Part shown: positions 47,040 through 58,279 of the stretch, piece by piece
How positions within the stretch are numbered: position 1 is the first letter of the stretch
Layout of the letters: each line of letters begins with the position of its first letter
Assembly (NCBI GenBank): GCA_036873755.1
Contig: JAVTVY010018869.1
Location: forward strand, 17,261-81,260
Source: Hanleya hanleyi
Lineage: Eukaryota; Mollusca; Polyplacophora; Lepidopleurida; Hanleyidae
DNA: 64,000 nucleotides
Direction: 5' to 3'
The notes under the pieces: model-generated
The model's input: the letters and a program-made list of their open reading frames with translations, nothing else
What the model was told of the DNA's origin: nothing
Database searches by the model: none
Made by a program: the position numbers and the translations under genes

Positions 47040-48410
47040 CCTATACACCCATAGCCAGTATGGGGCTATATGGATCTACCCAGGCCTCGGTGAACTTTTT
47101 CCAAAAATTTCACCGTTTCGCTCGGGGACCCTTCCCATCGTGTTCTAAATGACGAGACGTGAAAAACAAGACCAAACAACCCATATCACAATGAACGTGT
47201 GTGAATTTTCCAGATTGGACCTATACCCCCATATAGCCAGTATGGGACTATACGGGCTATATGGTACTTTTCCAAAAATTTCACCGTTGCGCTGCGAGAC
47301 CCTTCCCATCGTGTTCTAAATGACGAGACGTGAAAAACAAATCCAAGCAAGCCATATCACAATGAACGTGTGTGAATGTCCCAGGATGGACCTATCCCTC
47401 CCATAGCCAGTATGGAGCTATATGGGCTATATAGTACTTTTCCAAAAAAAATTCACCGTTTCGCTCCGGGACCCTTCCCATCGTCTTCTAAATGACGAGA
47501 CGAGAAAAACAAGACCCCACAACCCATATCACAATGAACGTCTGTGAATTTCCCAGGTTGGACCTATACCCCCATAGCCAGTATGGAGCTATATGGGCTA
47601 TATGGTACTTTTCGCAAACTTTCACCGTTTCGCTCCGGGACCCTTCCCATAGTGTCCTAAATGACCAGACGTGAAAAACAAGACCAAACAACCCATATCA
47701 CAATGAACGTGTGAATTTCCCAGGATGGACCTATACCTCCATAGCCACGCAGTATAGGCCTATCCCAGGCCTCGGTGAACTTTTTCCAAAATTTCACCGC
47801 TTCGCTCCGGGACCCCTCCCATCGTGTTCTAAATGACGAGACGTGAAAAACAAGACCAAACAACCCATATCACAATGAACGTGTGTGAATTTTCCAGGTT
47901 GGACCTATACCCCCCATAGCCAGCCCATAGGCCTATATACAGACCTCGGTGACTTTTTCCAAAAATTTCACCGCTTCGATCCGGGATCTTCCCATCGTGT
48001 TTTCTTGGACCTATAGACGAGAAAATGAGACCCACAACCCATAGCCCCAGTACCTGGTAGCTATATGGGCTATATGGTACTTTTCGCAAACTTTCACCGT
48101 TTCGCTCCGGGACCCTTCCCATAGTGTCCTAAATGACCAGACGTGAAAAACAAGACCAAACAACCCATATCACAATGAACGTGTGTGAATTTCCCAGGAT
48201 GGACCTATACCTCCCATAGCCAGCCTATGAGACTATATACAGACCTCGGTGAACTTTTTCCAAAAATTTCACCGTTTCGCTCCGGGACCCTTCCCATCGT
48301 GTTCTAAATGACGAGACGTGAAAAACAAGACCAAACAACCCATATCACAATGAACGTGTGTGAATTTTCCAGGTTGGACATATACCCCCCTTAGCCGGCC
48401 TATCAAGGCC
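47040..48410. repeat. ~172-bp tandem array, right arm (inverted)
   Basis: About eight units marked by 'gacgagacgtgaaaaacaa' or close variants near 47152, 47324, 47495, 47664, 47835, 48010, 48134 and 48309. Two of them are rearranged. Confidence 0.88.
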
Positions 48411-48439
48411 TAGTCATAGATAACACGCTAATATGAGTG

Positions 48440-49890
48440 TTAGATGAACCCACATGGTCCCCCGTTTTGAATTTAATAATTGTATACTCAGCTGAAGATT
48501 ATGCCAACAGAATAAAAATAGGCATAATGTAATAAGCTATGGCGTTGTTTTGTTCAATTTAAACAAGTTTGTACCTAGAATAAAAATATTCTAACCGCAA
48601 ACTGAAAAAAGAAGAACTTCCGGGTGACTTCTTATGGTCGCCGTTTTGAATTTAACTATCATTTTTAATCTGACGATTAAGCAAACAGATTGAAAATGGC
48701 AAAAGGTATCTGGCTATGATGTGGGATCCTTCGGTTTTGATAAATTTGCACAATCAACTAAGAACAATGCCTTCATATACACGAGCAACATGGAAAAGCA
48801 GGAGATTCAGATAACCCCACACAGTTGCCATATTGAATTTGAACATCGTATTTTGATCTTGGGGTATGCAAATAGATTCAAAATGGGCGTAAGTTGTTAG
48901 GCTATGCTAAGAGATCCCTCTGTTTTGATAAATTTGCACAATTAGCGAAGAATAGCGCCTTGAAGTAAACGAGCAGTATGAAAAAATATGATTTTCAGAT
49001 GACCCCATATGGCCTCCATTTTGAATTTCATTATTAAATCTTGATGTTAGGGATACATAAGTGGATTCGAAAAGAGCATAGGGTGTTGGGCTATGCTTGG
49101 AAATCCCACAGCTTTGATAAATTTGCATAATGAGCTAAGAATAATGCCTTGAACTATACGATCTACGGCCAAAAGTGTGATTTTCAGATGGCCCCATATG
49201 GCCGCCATTTTGAATTTGACCATCAAATCTTGATCTTAGATATATGTAAATAGATTCCAAATGGACAAAGGATGTTAGGCTATGCATAGAGATCCCTCAG
49301 TTTAGATACATTTGCCCAGTGAGGTAAGAATAATGCCTTGAACTACATGAGCAACAGGAAAAAGTGCGATTTTCAGATGACCCCATATGGACGCCATTTT
49401 GAATTTGACCATCAAATCTTGATCTGTGGGATATGTACATATAGATTCAAAATGGGCATAGGATGTTGGGCTATGCTTAGAGATCTCTCGGTTTTGCTAA
49501 ATTTGAATAATGGGCTAAGAATAATGCCTTGAACTACACGAGCAACAGGAAAAAGTGTGATTTTCAGATGACCCCATATGGCCGCTATTTTGAATTTGAC
49601 CATTAAATCTTGAATTTTGGCATATGAAAATAGATTCCAAATGGGCATTAGATGTTAGGCTATGCAAAGAAATCCCTCGGTTTTGATAAATTTGCTCAGT
49701 GATGTAAGAATAATGCCTTGAATTACACGAGCAACAGGAAAAAGTGTGATTTTCAGATGACCCCATATGGCCGCCATTTGAATTCGACCATCAAATCTTG
49801 ATCTTTGGAATATATAAATAGATTCAAAATGGGAATCGAATGTTGGGCTATGCTTAGAGATCCCTCGGTTTTGACAAATTTTAAAGTTTA
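48440..49890. repeat. ~185-bp satellite array
   Basis: About eight units with 'ccatatggccgccattttga', 'tagattcaaaatgggcatag', 'gatgttgggctatgc', 'agatccctcggttttgat' and 'agaataatgccttgaactac'. Divergence rises towards the left. A single partial unit lies at about 55165-55270. Confidence 0.88.
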
Positions 49891-49919
49891 ACAAACAACA
49901 CAAAATATATTAAATAAAA

Positions 49920-50212
49920 CAGAATTTTTGACCTTATTTGACCCTTAAAATGACCCTAAAATGACCTCAATTCCAATAATTAACGAGCTAGGCATACCTG
50001 TGCTAAAACATACGGTAGATAAAACCAATTTAGCGTGGATAACGATTGGTAACAAACATCACAATGGAAATTAAGTTAGGAACCCTTGTACCAATTTTGA
50101 CTTTATTTAACCCAAAAGTGACCCCAAAATGACCTTTAACGTCCAAAATCCGGGTGGTATCCCCTCCCACCTTGAACCCTAGCACAGAAATAACTAATTT
50201 AGCATGGGTACC
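49920..50212. repeat. Inverted copy of the 38205 dispersed repeat
   Basis: Contains 'aagtgaccccaaaatgacct', 'gggtggtatcccctccc' and 'ctaatttagcatgggtaccc'. It abuts the start of retrotransposon copy B. Confidence 0.7.
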
Positions 50213-50393
50213 CAGTTATAAAGGTCAAAGGTCAAACAAAAAGTCTCAGTCACCCACTTTTAACACTCAAAATAAATCTCCCGTTTGCAATTATTGTAAG
50301 AAGAGAGGTCAATTAATGGCTAATTGTTTTAAATTGAAAAGAAAACAACAAGATCAAGCCTTTCAAAAGCCCAGTGGTTTCCTCACTTCATGA
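50213..50393 (+). pseudogene. Gag remnant with altered zinc knuckle, copy B
   Basis: The remnant reads SPVCNYCKKRGQLMANCFKL. Compared with copy A, the histidine of the CCHC knuckle has become glutamine, so zinc binding is probably lost. The frame ends at 50393, where copy A continues for a few more residues. Confidence 0.75.
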
Positions 50394-50542
50394 TCTTTAC
50401 CCAAGCAGGTTAGTGACGTTCACAGTGTAAATGACGTTAATATGGAAAGGGACACTGTTCCTATTAGTTCTATCAATGATGAGGTTGACAGTTTTTCAAA
50501 TCCTGTTATGGACATTTTTGAACCATTAGCCACAATGGTTTT

Positions 50543-50866
50543 GTGTCACTTTCAAGTGATTTGTCTAATGCTACTCCTGTGAAGATTTTGCGAGACACGG
50601 ACGCGTTCCAGTCTCTTTTGTTGGCAGATACTTTGCCGTTTTCTGACTCTTCATCTGCAGGCAGTAATGTCCTGATTAAAGGTGTAGATAACGTTCATCT
50701 GTCCATAACGCTCCATAACGTTCATCTGTCTTCCGACTTGATTTCTGAACCTGTTACGGTGGATATTAAATGTAGTTTACCATTTGAGGGTGTTCAGTTA
50801 CTTCTTAGTAATGATCTTGCGGGAGATAAGGTCGGGGTTAACCCGATTGTAACTGACAAGCCTTGA
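50543..50866 (+). pseudogene. Aspartic protease domain, copy B
   Basis: The frame covers the retropepsin-like domain. The active-site motif, DSGAS in copy A, reads DTDAF here, so the catalytic glycine environment is lost. A 24-base local duplication ('cataacg-tcatctgtc') lies at 50690-50730. A TGA follows at 50866. Confidence 0.75.
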
Positions 50867-50960
50867 TTGGATCAGATCCATGATCCAGTTGAAGACGAAA
50901 TTCAAGGTTTGTATCCTGCTTGTGCAGTTACTAGAGCCATGAGTAAATTGGCTGAGGAGT

Positions 50961-51935
50961 TTGAAAAGTCTCTTAAAGATCGATGACGTTTGTTTGGCCG
51001 ACACCTTTGTGTGTTTAAATGATGAGGCTGATAAGCCACATTTTGATAGCAAATTGGAATGTTCTAATGACAAAATTTCAAAATCACAGCTGGTTAATGA
51101 ACAGCATAGTGACAAGGACATTCCCAAGTTGTTTGACAGGGCAGTAGATGAGTGTGATGTAACTCAAGAGCCTGTGTGTTACTTTTGTAAGAATGGTGTT
51201 CTTATGCGCAAATGGCGACCGCCAGATGTGTCACCTGATGATGAGTGAGCAGTTAAGTATCAGATTGTAGTACCAAATTCATATCTTTCAGATATCCTCA
51301 GACTAGCCCATGAAACACCTCTTTCGGGCCATTTAGGTGTTAATAAAACATATCACAAAATTCTAAATCATTTCTATTGGCCAAATTTAAAGAAAGATGT
51401 TACGAAATTTTGTAGGTCATGCCAAACATGTCAAATGGTAGGAAAACCAAACCAAACCATACCAAAGGCCCCTCTTCAACCAATCCCTGCATTTGAGGAA
51501 GCTTTTAGTAGGGTGATTATAGATTATATTGGTCCATTACCGAAAACCAAGTCAGGCAATCAATACATGTTAACAATCATGTGTGCTTCAGCCAGGTTAC
51601 CTGAGGCCATTCCTTTACGAAATATTAAGGCAAAAACTATTGCTAATGCCTTAGTTAAGTTTTTCACACTTGTCGGCCTATCCCAGTCTGTTCAGTCTGA
51701 TCAGGGATCTAATTTCATCTCAAGAATCTTTCAACAAGTCATGCATGAATTGGGAATAAAGCAGTACAAATCATCTGCATATCACCCAGAAAGCCAAGGC
51801 GCATTAGAAAGATTTCACCAGACATTAAACAACAGGATTAGGACTTATTGTTTTGACACTCAGAAAGACTGGGATGAAGGCATACATTTGTTATTGTTTG
51901 CTGTTAGAGAGTCTATTAGGCTTCAGTCCACTTGA
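50961..51935 (+). pseudogene. Integrase: linker, zinc finger and catalytic core, copy B
   Basis: An acidic linker and CYFCKNGVLMRKW are followed by a TGA at 51246-51248, where copy A has tryptophan. Translation in the same frame then gives HETPLSGHLGVNKT and FCRSCQTCQM (H2C2 finger). From 51435 the core has the three catalytic residues: D in VIIDYIGPLP, D in SVQSDQGSNF and E in HPESQGALERF. The core ends at a frameshift near 51930. The enzyme would integrate element cDNA, but this copy is broken. Confidence 0.85.
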
Positions 51936-52102
51936 ATTAGTCTTTGGTCATCCATTAGAGGACCACTTAAACTGCTGAAGGAAAAGTTCCTAGACAGTGA
52001 TCTTGACTCATGTAGTCTCTTACAATATGTGTCGGACTTTCGCACCAGGTTGACTAAAGCACGTGATTTGGCCATGTCAATTTAAAGTCAGCACAAAAAT
52101 GT

Positions 52103-52579
52103 ATGAAAAAAACCTATGATAAACATTCCCTTAAAAGAAGTTTCAAACCTGGTGAGATGGTACTGGCTTTCCTGCCTATTCCTGGTAATCCACTTAAGGC
52201 TAGATATTATGGTCCTTATGTCATTGAAAAGAAATTAAGGGACCTTAATTATGTAATTCAGACTCCTGACAGGCGTAAACACAAACAGTTATGTCATGTA
52301 AATATGTTAAAGTTATACATAGACAGAGATAGCACTGACAGTACTGTACACCATGTAAGTGTAGTTAGTTCTGACCCTGATAATAATGAAACTTGTGAAG
52401 AGCCCAGGACAGCGGCGAAATTACAGAGCTCTGACATTCTACTTAATTTGGATTTCAAGTTGTGTCATCTTGAACCAGCGCGTCAGGAAGAACTTCGAAC
52501 TCTGCTCAGTCAATCTGAACATTTGTTTCCCGATATCCCCGCTCGGACTGATAAAATTTCACATGGCGTCAATGTCTGA
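52103..52579 (+). pseudogene. Integrase C-terminus and linker to reverse transcriptase, copy B
   Basis: It contains KRSFKPGEMVLAFLPIPGN, YYGPYVIEKKL and QLCHVNMLKLY, the beta-barrel-like C-terminal region of gypsy integrases. It then runs in the same frame into SEHLFPDIPARTDKISHGV, the typical start of a gypsy reverse transcriptase region. This direct join shows that integrase precedes reverse transcriptase in one polyprotein. A TGA closes the frame at 52577. Confidence 0.8.
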
Positions 52580-52619
52580 GATTCTAATCCAGTGAAGCAG
52601 CACCCATATCGTTTGAATC

Positions 52620-53160
52620 CCATTAAACAAAACTATCTGAAAAAAGAGATTCAGTATTATTGGACAATGACTTCATTGAACCAAGTAATAGTAACTGGAG
52701 TTCACCTTGTATCCTCGTTCCAAAGCCAGATGGCAGTTACAGGATGTGTACTGACTACAGAAAGGTGAACACATTGACCCCAAAACAGACACGTTCCCTA
52801 TTTCACGCATTGACGATTGCATTGATAAAGTGGGAAGTGCCAAGTTTGTGTCAAGGTTTGATCTTCTGAAAGGATTTTGGCAAGTTCCACCGATAGATCG
52901 TGCGAAGGAGATATCAGCATTCGTCACTTCGGAGGGTCTGTTCCAGTACAAAGTCATGCCTTTTGGAATGAAAAAATCTCCAGCCACGTTCCAGCGTCTC
53001 ATCAATCGTGTTACTTCTGGTTTGGAAGGATGTGAGACTTACATTGATGACGTCATTGTCTACAGCAATACATGGGAAGATCATCTACAGAGAATCCGCG
53101 CACTGTTCAATCAACTAAGTGACGCCAAGCTGACAGTCAACCTTGGAAAAAGTTAATTTG
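52620..53160 (+). pseudogene. Reverse transcriptase, copy B
   Basis: Two overlapping frames carry the gypsy blocks: NWSSPCILVPKPDGSYRMCTDYRKVN in two runs of motif (52690-52780), then SRFDLLKGFWQVP, VMPFGMKKSPATFQRL and the catalytic YIDDVIVYS (about 53038-53065). A frameshift near 52800-52840 and a TAA at 53154 interrupt it. FGHARVTFLGHVVGQGQ continues after the stop. Confidence 0.88.
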
Positions 53161-53476
53161 GACATGCACGTGTGACATTCTTGGGTCATGTTGTAGGTCA
53201 GGGTCAAGTAAAACCTGTAGATGCTAAGGTTAGTGCTATCTCGCTATTTCCAAGACCAACATGTAAGAGACAACTGATGCGTTTCTTGGGTATGGCTGGT
53301 TACAGAATTTTTTTCTCCAAATTTTTCAGATATTACTGAGCCTTTAACTCAACTCTTTAAGAAAATGGACAAATTTTGTTTGTACCGATAAATGTGAATC
53401 AGCTTTTGAAAACCTGAAAACCATACTCAAGAGCGCACCGGTTCTTTCAGCACCAGATTTTGATTCACCTTTTAAA

Positions 53477-53737
53477 TTGGCTGTAGATGCTAGTGATGTT
53501 GCTGCTGGTGCCGTTTTGTTACAAGAAGATATAGATGGTGTAGATCACCCAATATGTTATTTTTCAACTACATTTGACAAACATCAGAGAAATTATTCTA
53601 CAATTGAGAAAGAATTTTTGGCAATGATATTGGCTTTACAACATTTTGATGCTCATGTTACTTCTTCATCGTTGCCAATTACTGTATTCAGTGATCACAA
53701 GGACAATTTGACTGCTGATTGTTTGTCTCGCATATAA
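53477..53737 (+). pseudogene. RNase H with internal deletion, copy B
   Basis: The frame reads AVDASDVAAGAVLLQ, HPICYFSTTFDKHQRNYSTI and EKEFLAMILAL, the usual RNase H start with its catalytic Asp and Glu. VFSDHKDNLTADCLSRI then joins two motifs that are normally separated by about 40-50 residues, so a segment has been deleted in frame. The frame ends at 53735-53737. Confidence 0.8.
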
Positions 53738-53838
53738 TGTACATATGTTTGTCAAAAAAATTCCTGTTGTAATATAGATTTTTTTGCAATAATGTTTTGA
53801 ATTGTCAGGAAAGTTCGAAGTTTGGAACTTTCTTTTTT

Positions 53839-53848
53839 AAGAGGGGTG
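53839..53848 (+). promoter_or_regulatory. Polypurine tract of copy B
   Basis: AAGAGGGGTG lies directly before the LTR start TGTCAGGG, the position used to prime plus-strand DNA. Confidence 0.6.
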
Positions 53849-54486
53849 TGTCAGGGTATTGTAGTCTATTATTAGGCAGGATGCTTCTAGAATATATGAC
53901 GCAAGCTTGTTTACGTGGGTTAACCACTTCGATCTTTCTAGAATATTATTATAAATTGTACCTAGGCCAGATGATGATGTAATGGATATTTGAGAGGCTT
54001 CTTCATTTGGTAGAATGTACTGGAATGCCGCATAAAGTATAAATAGCGTAACATTCAGTTATTCGAAGAGGGAATTCAAACTGGCTTTATGTGGGTGCGT
54101 TATACTTACTATGTTACTTTTGCTGCGGACTGTATACTCCTGTGAATTGACTTTTGGCTGATGTGTATACTACGTGGTTGAATTGTCGGAAATTGGACTT
54201 TTACTGGGACTCTAAACAACCGAGCAGTGTTGGACTACCAAAATACAGAAAAGTGATTTGTGCACGTCGGCACGGACTGTGAAAAGATTTGTGCACGTCA
54301 ACACGGACTGTGAAGTATACACCGGTATAGCATTGAACAGTAAGACTATATTTCACATTTATTTGTTGTATTGACCTTACTTAGTTTGTATATGATTTTA
54401 GTATTGTGAATAAATATTTGATTGTTAATCTTTGACTTCACACATTTTCTGTTACGTTTTTCTGTTATCGTAAATTTGACGTAACA
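53849..54486 (+). repeat. 3' LTR of copy B
   Basis: It begins TGTCAGGGTATTG and ends GACGTAACA. A TATA-like 'agtataaatagcg' lies near 54038, two 'gtgcacgtc-gcacggactgtga' repeats near 54260 and 54295, and AATAAA at about 54410. The order TATA, then polyadenylation signal, then a short U5 fits an LTR. No second copy is present in the window. Confidence 0.75.
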
Positions 54487-54489
54487 CTA

Positions 54490-57400
54490 CTAGTCCCCAA
54501 ACGCAGCACGAACGCAAACATATTCGTGCGTTATATTATCAGAACTGTATTGTGATCGGCACTTTGAATAAAAAAACAATTATGGCAACTGTCTATCGTG
54601 CTTACAGCTGACTCAGCACATTCATAGCACAACACGTCAATTGTAAAGCTTCATACATTACCACACTTGGGGGAGAGGGGGTGGGGGGACCTGAGTCCGA
54701 CAGCAACGACATGTTAAAACCACCGACCAGCTGCCAGACCATGTCAATGCGGCGCCAACAGGAGACGACGACGGCGACGATGTTGGGTTAACTCTATCTG
54801 GTCTGGGATATTTGGGAGCTATCCAGGCCTGAGGGGGTGCCGTTTCACCCTCAACAAAATATTTTTCTTCTGCCTTAGCTAGGAGGCTGAAACTTACCAC
54901 AATTACTATACCCTTTGATCGAACTCTACCAGGAAATGTAAAAAATCTCAGATGGCCACTTCGTTTCAAAAAGGCATATTTTGGTTCGTTTTCGGCCAGA
55001 TTTTTCATTTTTTTTTATTAATGCTTTTCTTCGCATAAAGAAAATGCGCCATAAATAGAGAAAATACCAAGCTGATGTGAAATAAAATAGATTTCGCCCA
55101 CTTTTCCCTACAGAAAAGCAGGAATTTTGAAGAAAAATGACGAAAACATCAGTTTTCTGATACACAACATGGTATCCATATTGAATTGTCCTTGATCCTA
55201 TCCTTGGGAGGGTGGATATGCAAATAGACTCAAAATGATCCCAGTATGATATATAACGTTAGGTAAGCTATCAATTTGTTGTCGTTCCGGAGTTTAGAAA
55301 AGAAAGTTTGGTAGGATGGCCCCCAGGCCTGGTAGGGTTAAACTTGACTGATGAACCAATCGCCTGTACTCGCATCATCTTTTTACCAGGATCTGTGGCG
55401 TTTTCAGGCTGTCCGGGAGACATTTGTTGAAAAAAGTTTTGAAGTCCTCCTAAATACCCGGATTCAAACCCTAGAGACCACATATCCGAGCAACCTGGCC
55501 GTTTATTTATGTCGAGGGGTGTTCTTTTCGCGGAGTGTTTATTAGAGGCGTACGCCGGCATTGTTCTCCACCACCCATGTTATGTTACGTTTAATTGTTG
55601 TCTGTATATATGGCATTCTGCCGGTGGACGTTTCCTCCCAAAGACTTGCCCTCCATACAAATCATTGTGTTTGATGTTTTGCGACTGATATACATATACG
55701 ATATTGAAGCGTTTGGTCGGTATCGGGCCTCACAGATGTTTCCTGAATGTTCTTGCACTCTATTAATACCCCCTCGTTTAGGCCGTGTCTACCTAACGGT
55801 CACATAGATCATTATTTTCCATCATATTACTTTATAGAGCTATTACATCGTCGCTCTCAAATATGTGTATCTAATACCGCTCGAACCTGTGCTAGACGCA
55901 GTGTGATCACATGAACAGCTTAAATAAAAGCGTAGCTGGGATTCAAATCATCACAGGATAATTTTGGTCAACGTGATGTTTTTAGAAATATGCAGACAGT
56001 ATGTCTGCCTGTGGGGTAATATAACCTCTTGTCAGTACGTCGGCAACGTTTTTCACCACCTGTATTTTGTTTCATTATCAAAATAAAATGTGTGGATAAT
56101 GTATGGCCAGTGTATGGAAGCTGTATGGACCCTATATGGACGATGCATGGACAGTAGTGAAATGGTAATGGCAAATGTCTGGTATATGTATAGGACAAGC
56201 CTATGACTTTTCAAGACCGTATGTACATGTATGAGAAATATATGGAAACGGTATGGAACTCTCACAATTTAAAGTAGAATTTATGGAAAATGTATGGTGT
56301 GTACTACAAATACCAAGTCCTATTATGTGAAATATGTATGGAACAAGGCAGAAGAATAAAATTTGTATATGTAATTGTCTGATAAACGTATGGGTTCCTT
56401 GAACGTGGTGAAACGCAAACTAAATGTAAGGCATATGTATGGGAAAGTTTCAAAGCTGAAAATGTTAAAGCTGAATGTATGGAAGATACCCGGGTCTTCC
56501 ATACATGACAATCAACGAATTATTTGACTGCACAATACAGGAGTTATTCTACATACCCAGAGTCAATATATGTAAATTGGAGCGATATGCAAGAGTTGGG
56601 AAAACTTGACAACGTCTGGCAAATAACAAGCATCCATCTCTACAGGAAAGCAACCCTCGGCACCTAACATTCAGACCCGAAAATACGATGGGGTCTCGGT
56701 CGTAGCCTTAGTATCTCAGCCGCGCTTTTATTGCGGGTGTTCATAGGGAGAATATGATATGTTCACACGGCCACTAGCACCGGCTTAAGCGGAATTAGAT
56801 ACGCTAGCTCGGGAGCTGTGATTACAGATCAGCTCAAACAACTCATCTGATGTTAATGGATGATCATAGTGGACGTCTGATGGAGTAAACGCCACAACAT
56901 GGGGTATCCTGGTAAATGCAAGAAATACCTAGAGAAACTAACCTGTGATGTCCGACGTCGTACGGCTTAAATTTCCCACCAAAACAATTGACCTACATAT
57001 ATTTTTGAGTGACATGTACAGAGGGCTAGACTCGGAGACTAACAGTCCACCAGCAGAATCCTGCCATATACAGGTAATAAATTGGAGCGATATGCAATAT
57101 ACAAATATAACAGTATAGAATATAAATATATAACTATAGAGAGAAAGCAAAGTTGAACAATAACAATATAAAACTATTCAATAATAAACATTCGTTAAAC
57201 TTGCAATGTTAAATACAAATATCAAATCATTGCAAAAACAGTTGTTGAATATAAATTAAATATATATGTAATGAATATATTCATTTATTGAATGTTGAAC
57301 GCTTGGTTTGCCATAGGTAGCATGACAATGTGAGACTAATGCTACTTTTGCATGACTCCATTCAAAATTCTTTAATGATAAAATTGGAGTTGTGAAGCCA

Positions 57401-57690
57401 AAAAATTGAGATTATTGTCATGTAATGACATCTAAGACATTTTCTCAGAGAGCTGTTACAAGGCATTGGAAATATGTGAGACAAATATCTTAAAATTTAT
57501 AAACAATGAAGAGTATCATTCCTGTTTCTTCGTTAACTGTTGTGTTCGCTCATTTCTGCCTTATGGATTGAATATACCTTCCTTTCACGAGCGCCGTTGG
57601 TATATACACAATAGATGTATTTTTTCATCAAGAAAAACATACCATGGATGAATATAGTGCAGAGATAAAGTACCCTTCATGTGTTATATT
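54490..57690. other. No gene recognised; scattered repeats
   Basis: A partial unit of the 185-bp satellite lies at about 55165-55270. At 56090-56500 'tgtatgga' words recur irregularly. I find no convincing exon. Confidence 0.45.
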
Positions 57691-57697
57691 AATATAC

Positions 57698-58276
57698 TCA
57701 ATAAATAATAACTTCAGGTGACTAAATTAACAAACCACAGGTGGGCAATTTTTTCTCATCCTGTATTCACTGCAAAGGTTTATTGCCATATCTTAACAAT
57801 ATGAGGTCACATAGGGGAGGTACTCAATTCCCCACTGAACAAACTCTACCCCCTCATAAAATATAGTATAATGTAACGGATTCAAATGGTGCGGGCAAGG
57901 GATATTCAGCCGAGTTTCAATTGAATGTAAGTATACCACAGCTGCGAATAACAGCTATGATCAGATGGACTTAGCAGTGGAACAGCAGTAATAGCTGCAA
58001 AGCAAATGCTCAATAAATAATAACTTCAGTTGACTAAATTAACAAACCACAGGTGGGCAATTTTTTCTCATCCTGTATTGACTGCAAAGCTTTATTGCTG
58101 TATCTTAACAATATGAGGTCACATAGGGTAGGTACTCAATTCCCCACTGAACAAACTCTACCCCCTCATAATTCATCCTAGTTTTAATTGAATGTAAGTA
58201 TACCACAGCTGCGAATAACAGCTATGATCAGGTGGACTTAGCAGTGGACCAGCAGTAATAGCTGCAAAGCAAATGC
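57698..58276. repeat. Direct duplication of about 310 bp
   Basis: 57698-58008 repeats at 58009-58276 with few changes. The second copy lacks about 43 bp (around 57863-57915 of the first) that includes 'ggattcaaatggtgcgggc'. Confidence 0.88.
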
Positions 58277-58279
58277 ACC

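Larger units (their letters stand above)
43040..48420. repeat. Giant inverted repeat of about 5.4 kb
   Basis: The left arm (about 43040-45110) and right arm (about 46060-48420) are inverted copies. From outside in, each has a roughly 172-bp tandem array, a single-copy stretch with TGCGCATGCGCA sites, a roughly 177-bp array with paired CRE sites, and the junction 'cgcatttcgagcccttttgac'. The spacer has TG repeats on the left and CA repeats on the right, so it can join the fold. The right arm has more 172-bp units (about eight) than the left (six). The long Cys/Val and Thr/His frames in the middle are dinucleotide artefacts. Confidence 0.88.
50213..54486 (+). mobile_element. Gmr1-like Ty3/Gypsy LTR retrotransposon, copy B (5'-truncated)
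   Basis: The order on the plus strand is gag zinc knuckle, protease, integrase zinc finger, integrase core, integrase C-terminus, reverse transcriptase, RNase H, polypurine tract and 3' LTR. Integrase before reverse transcriptase is the order of Ty1/Copia, but the domains are of the Ty3/Gypsy type, as in Gmr1-like elements. Most of gag and the 5' LTR are missing. The first matching base relative to copy A lies near 50213-50230. At least five stops or frameshifts and one internal deletion make the copy inactive. It is very similar to copy A wherever both exist. Confidence 0.88.
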
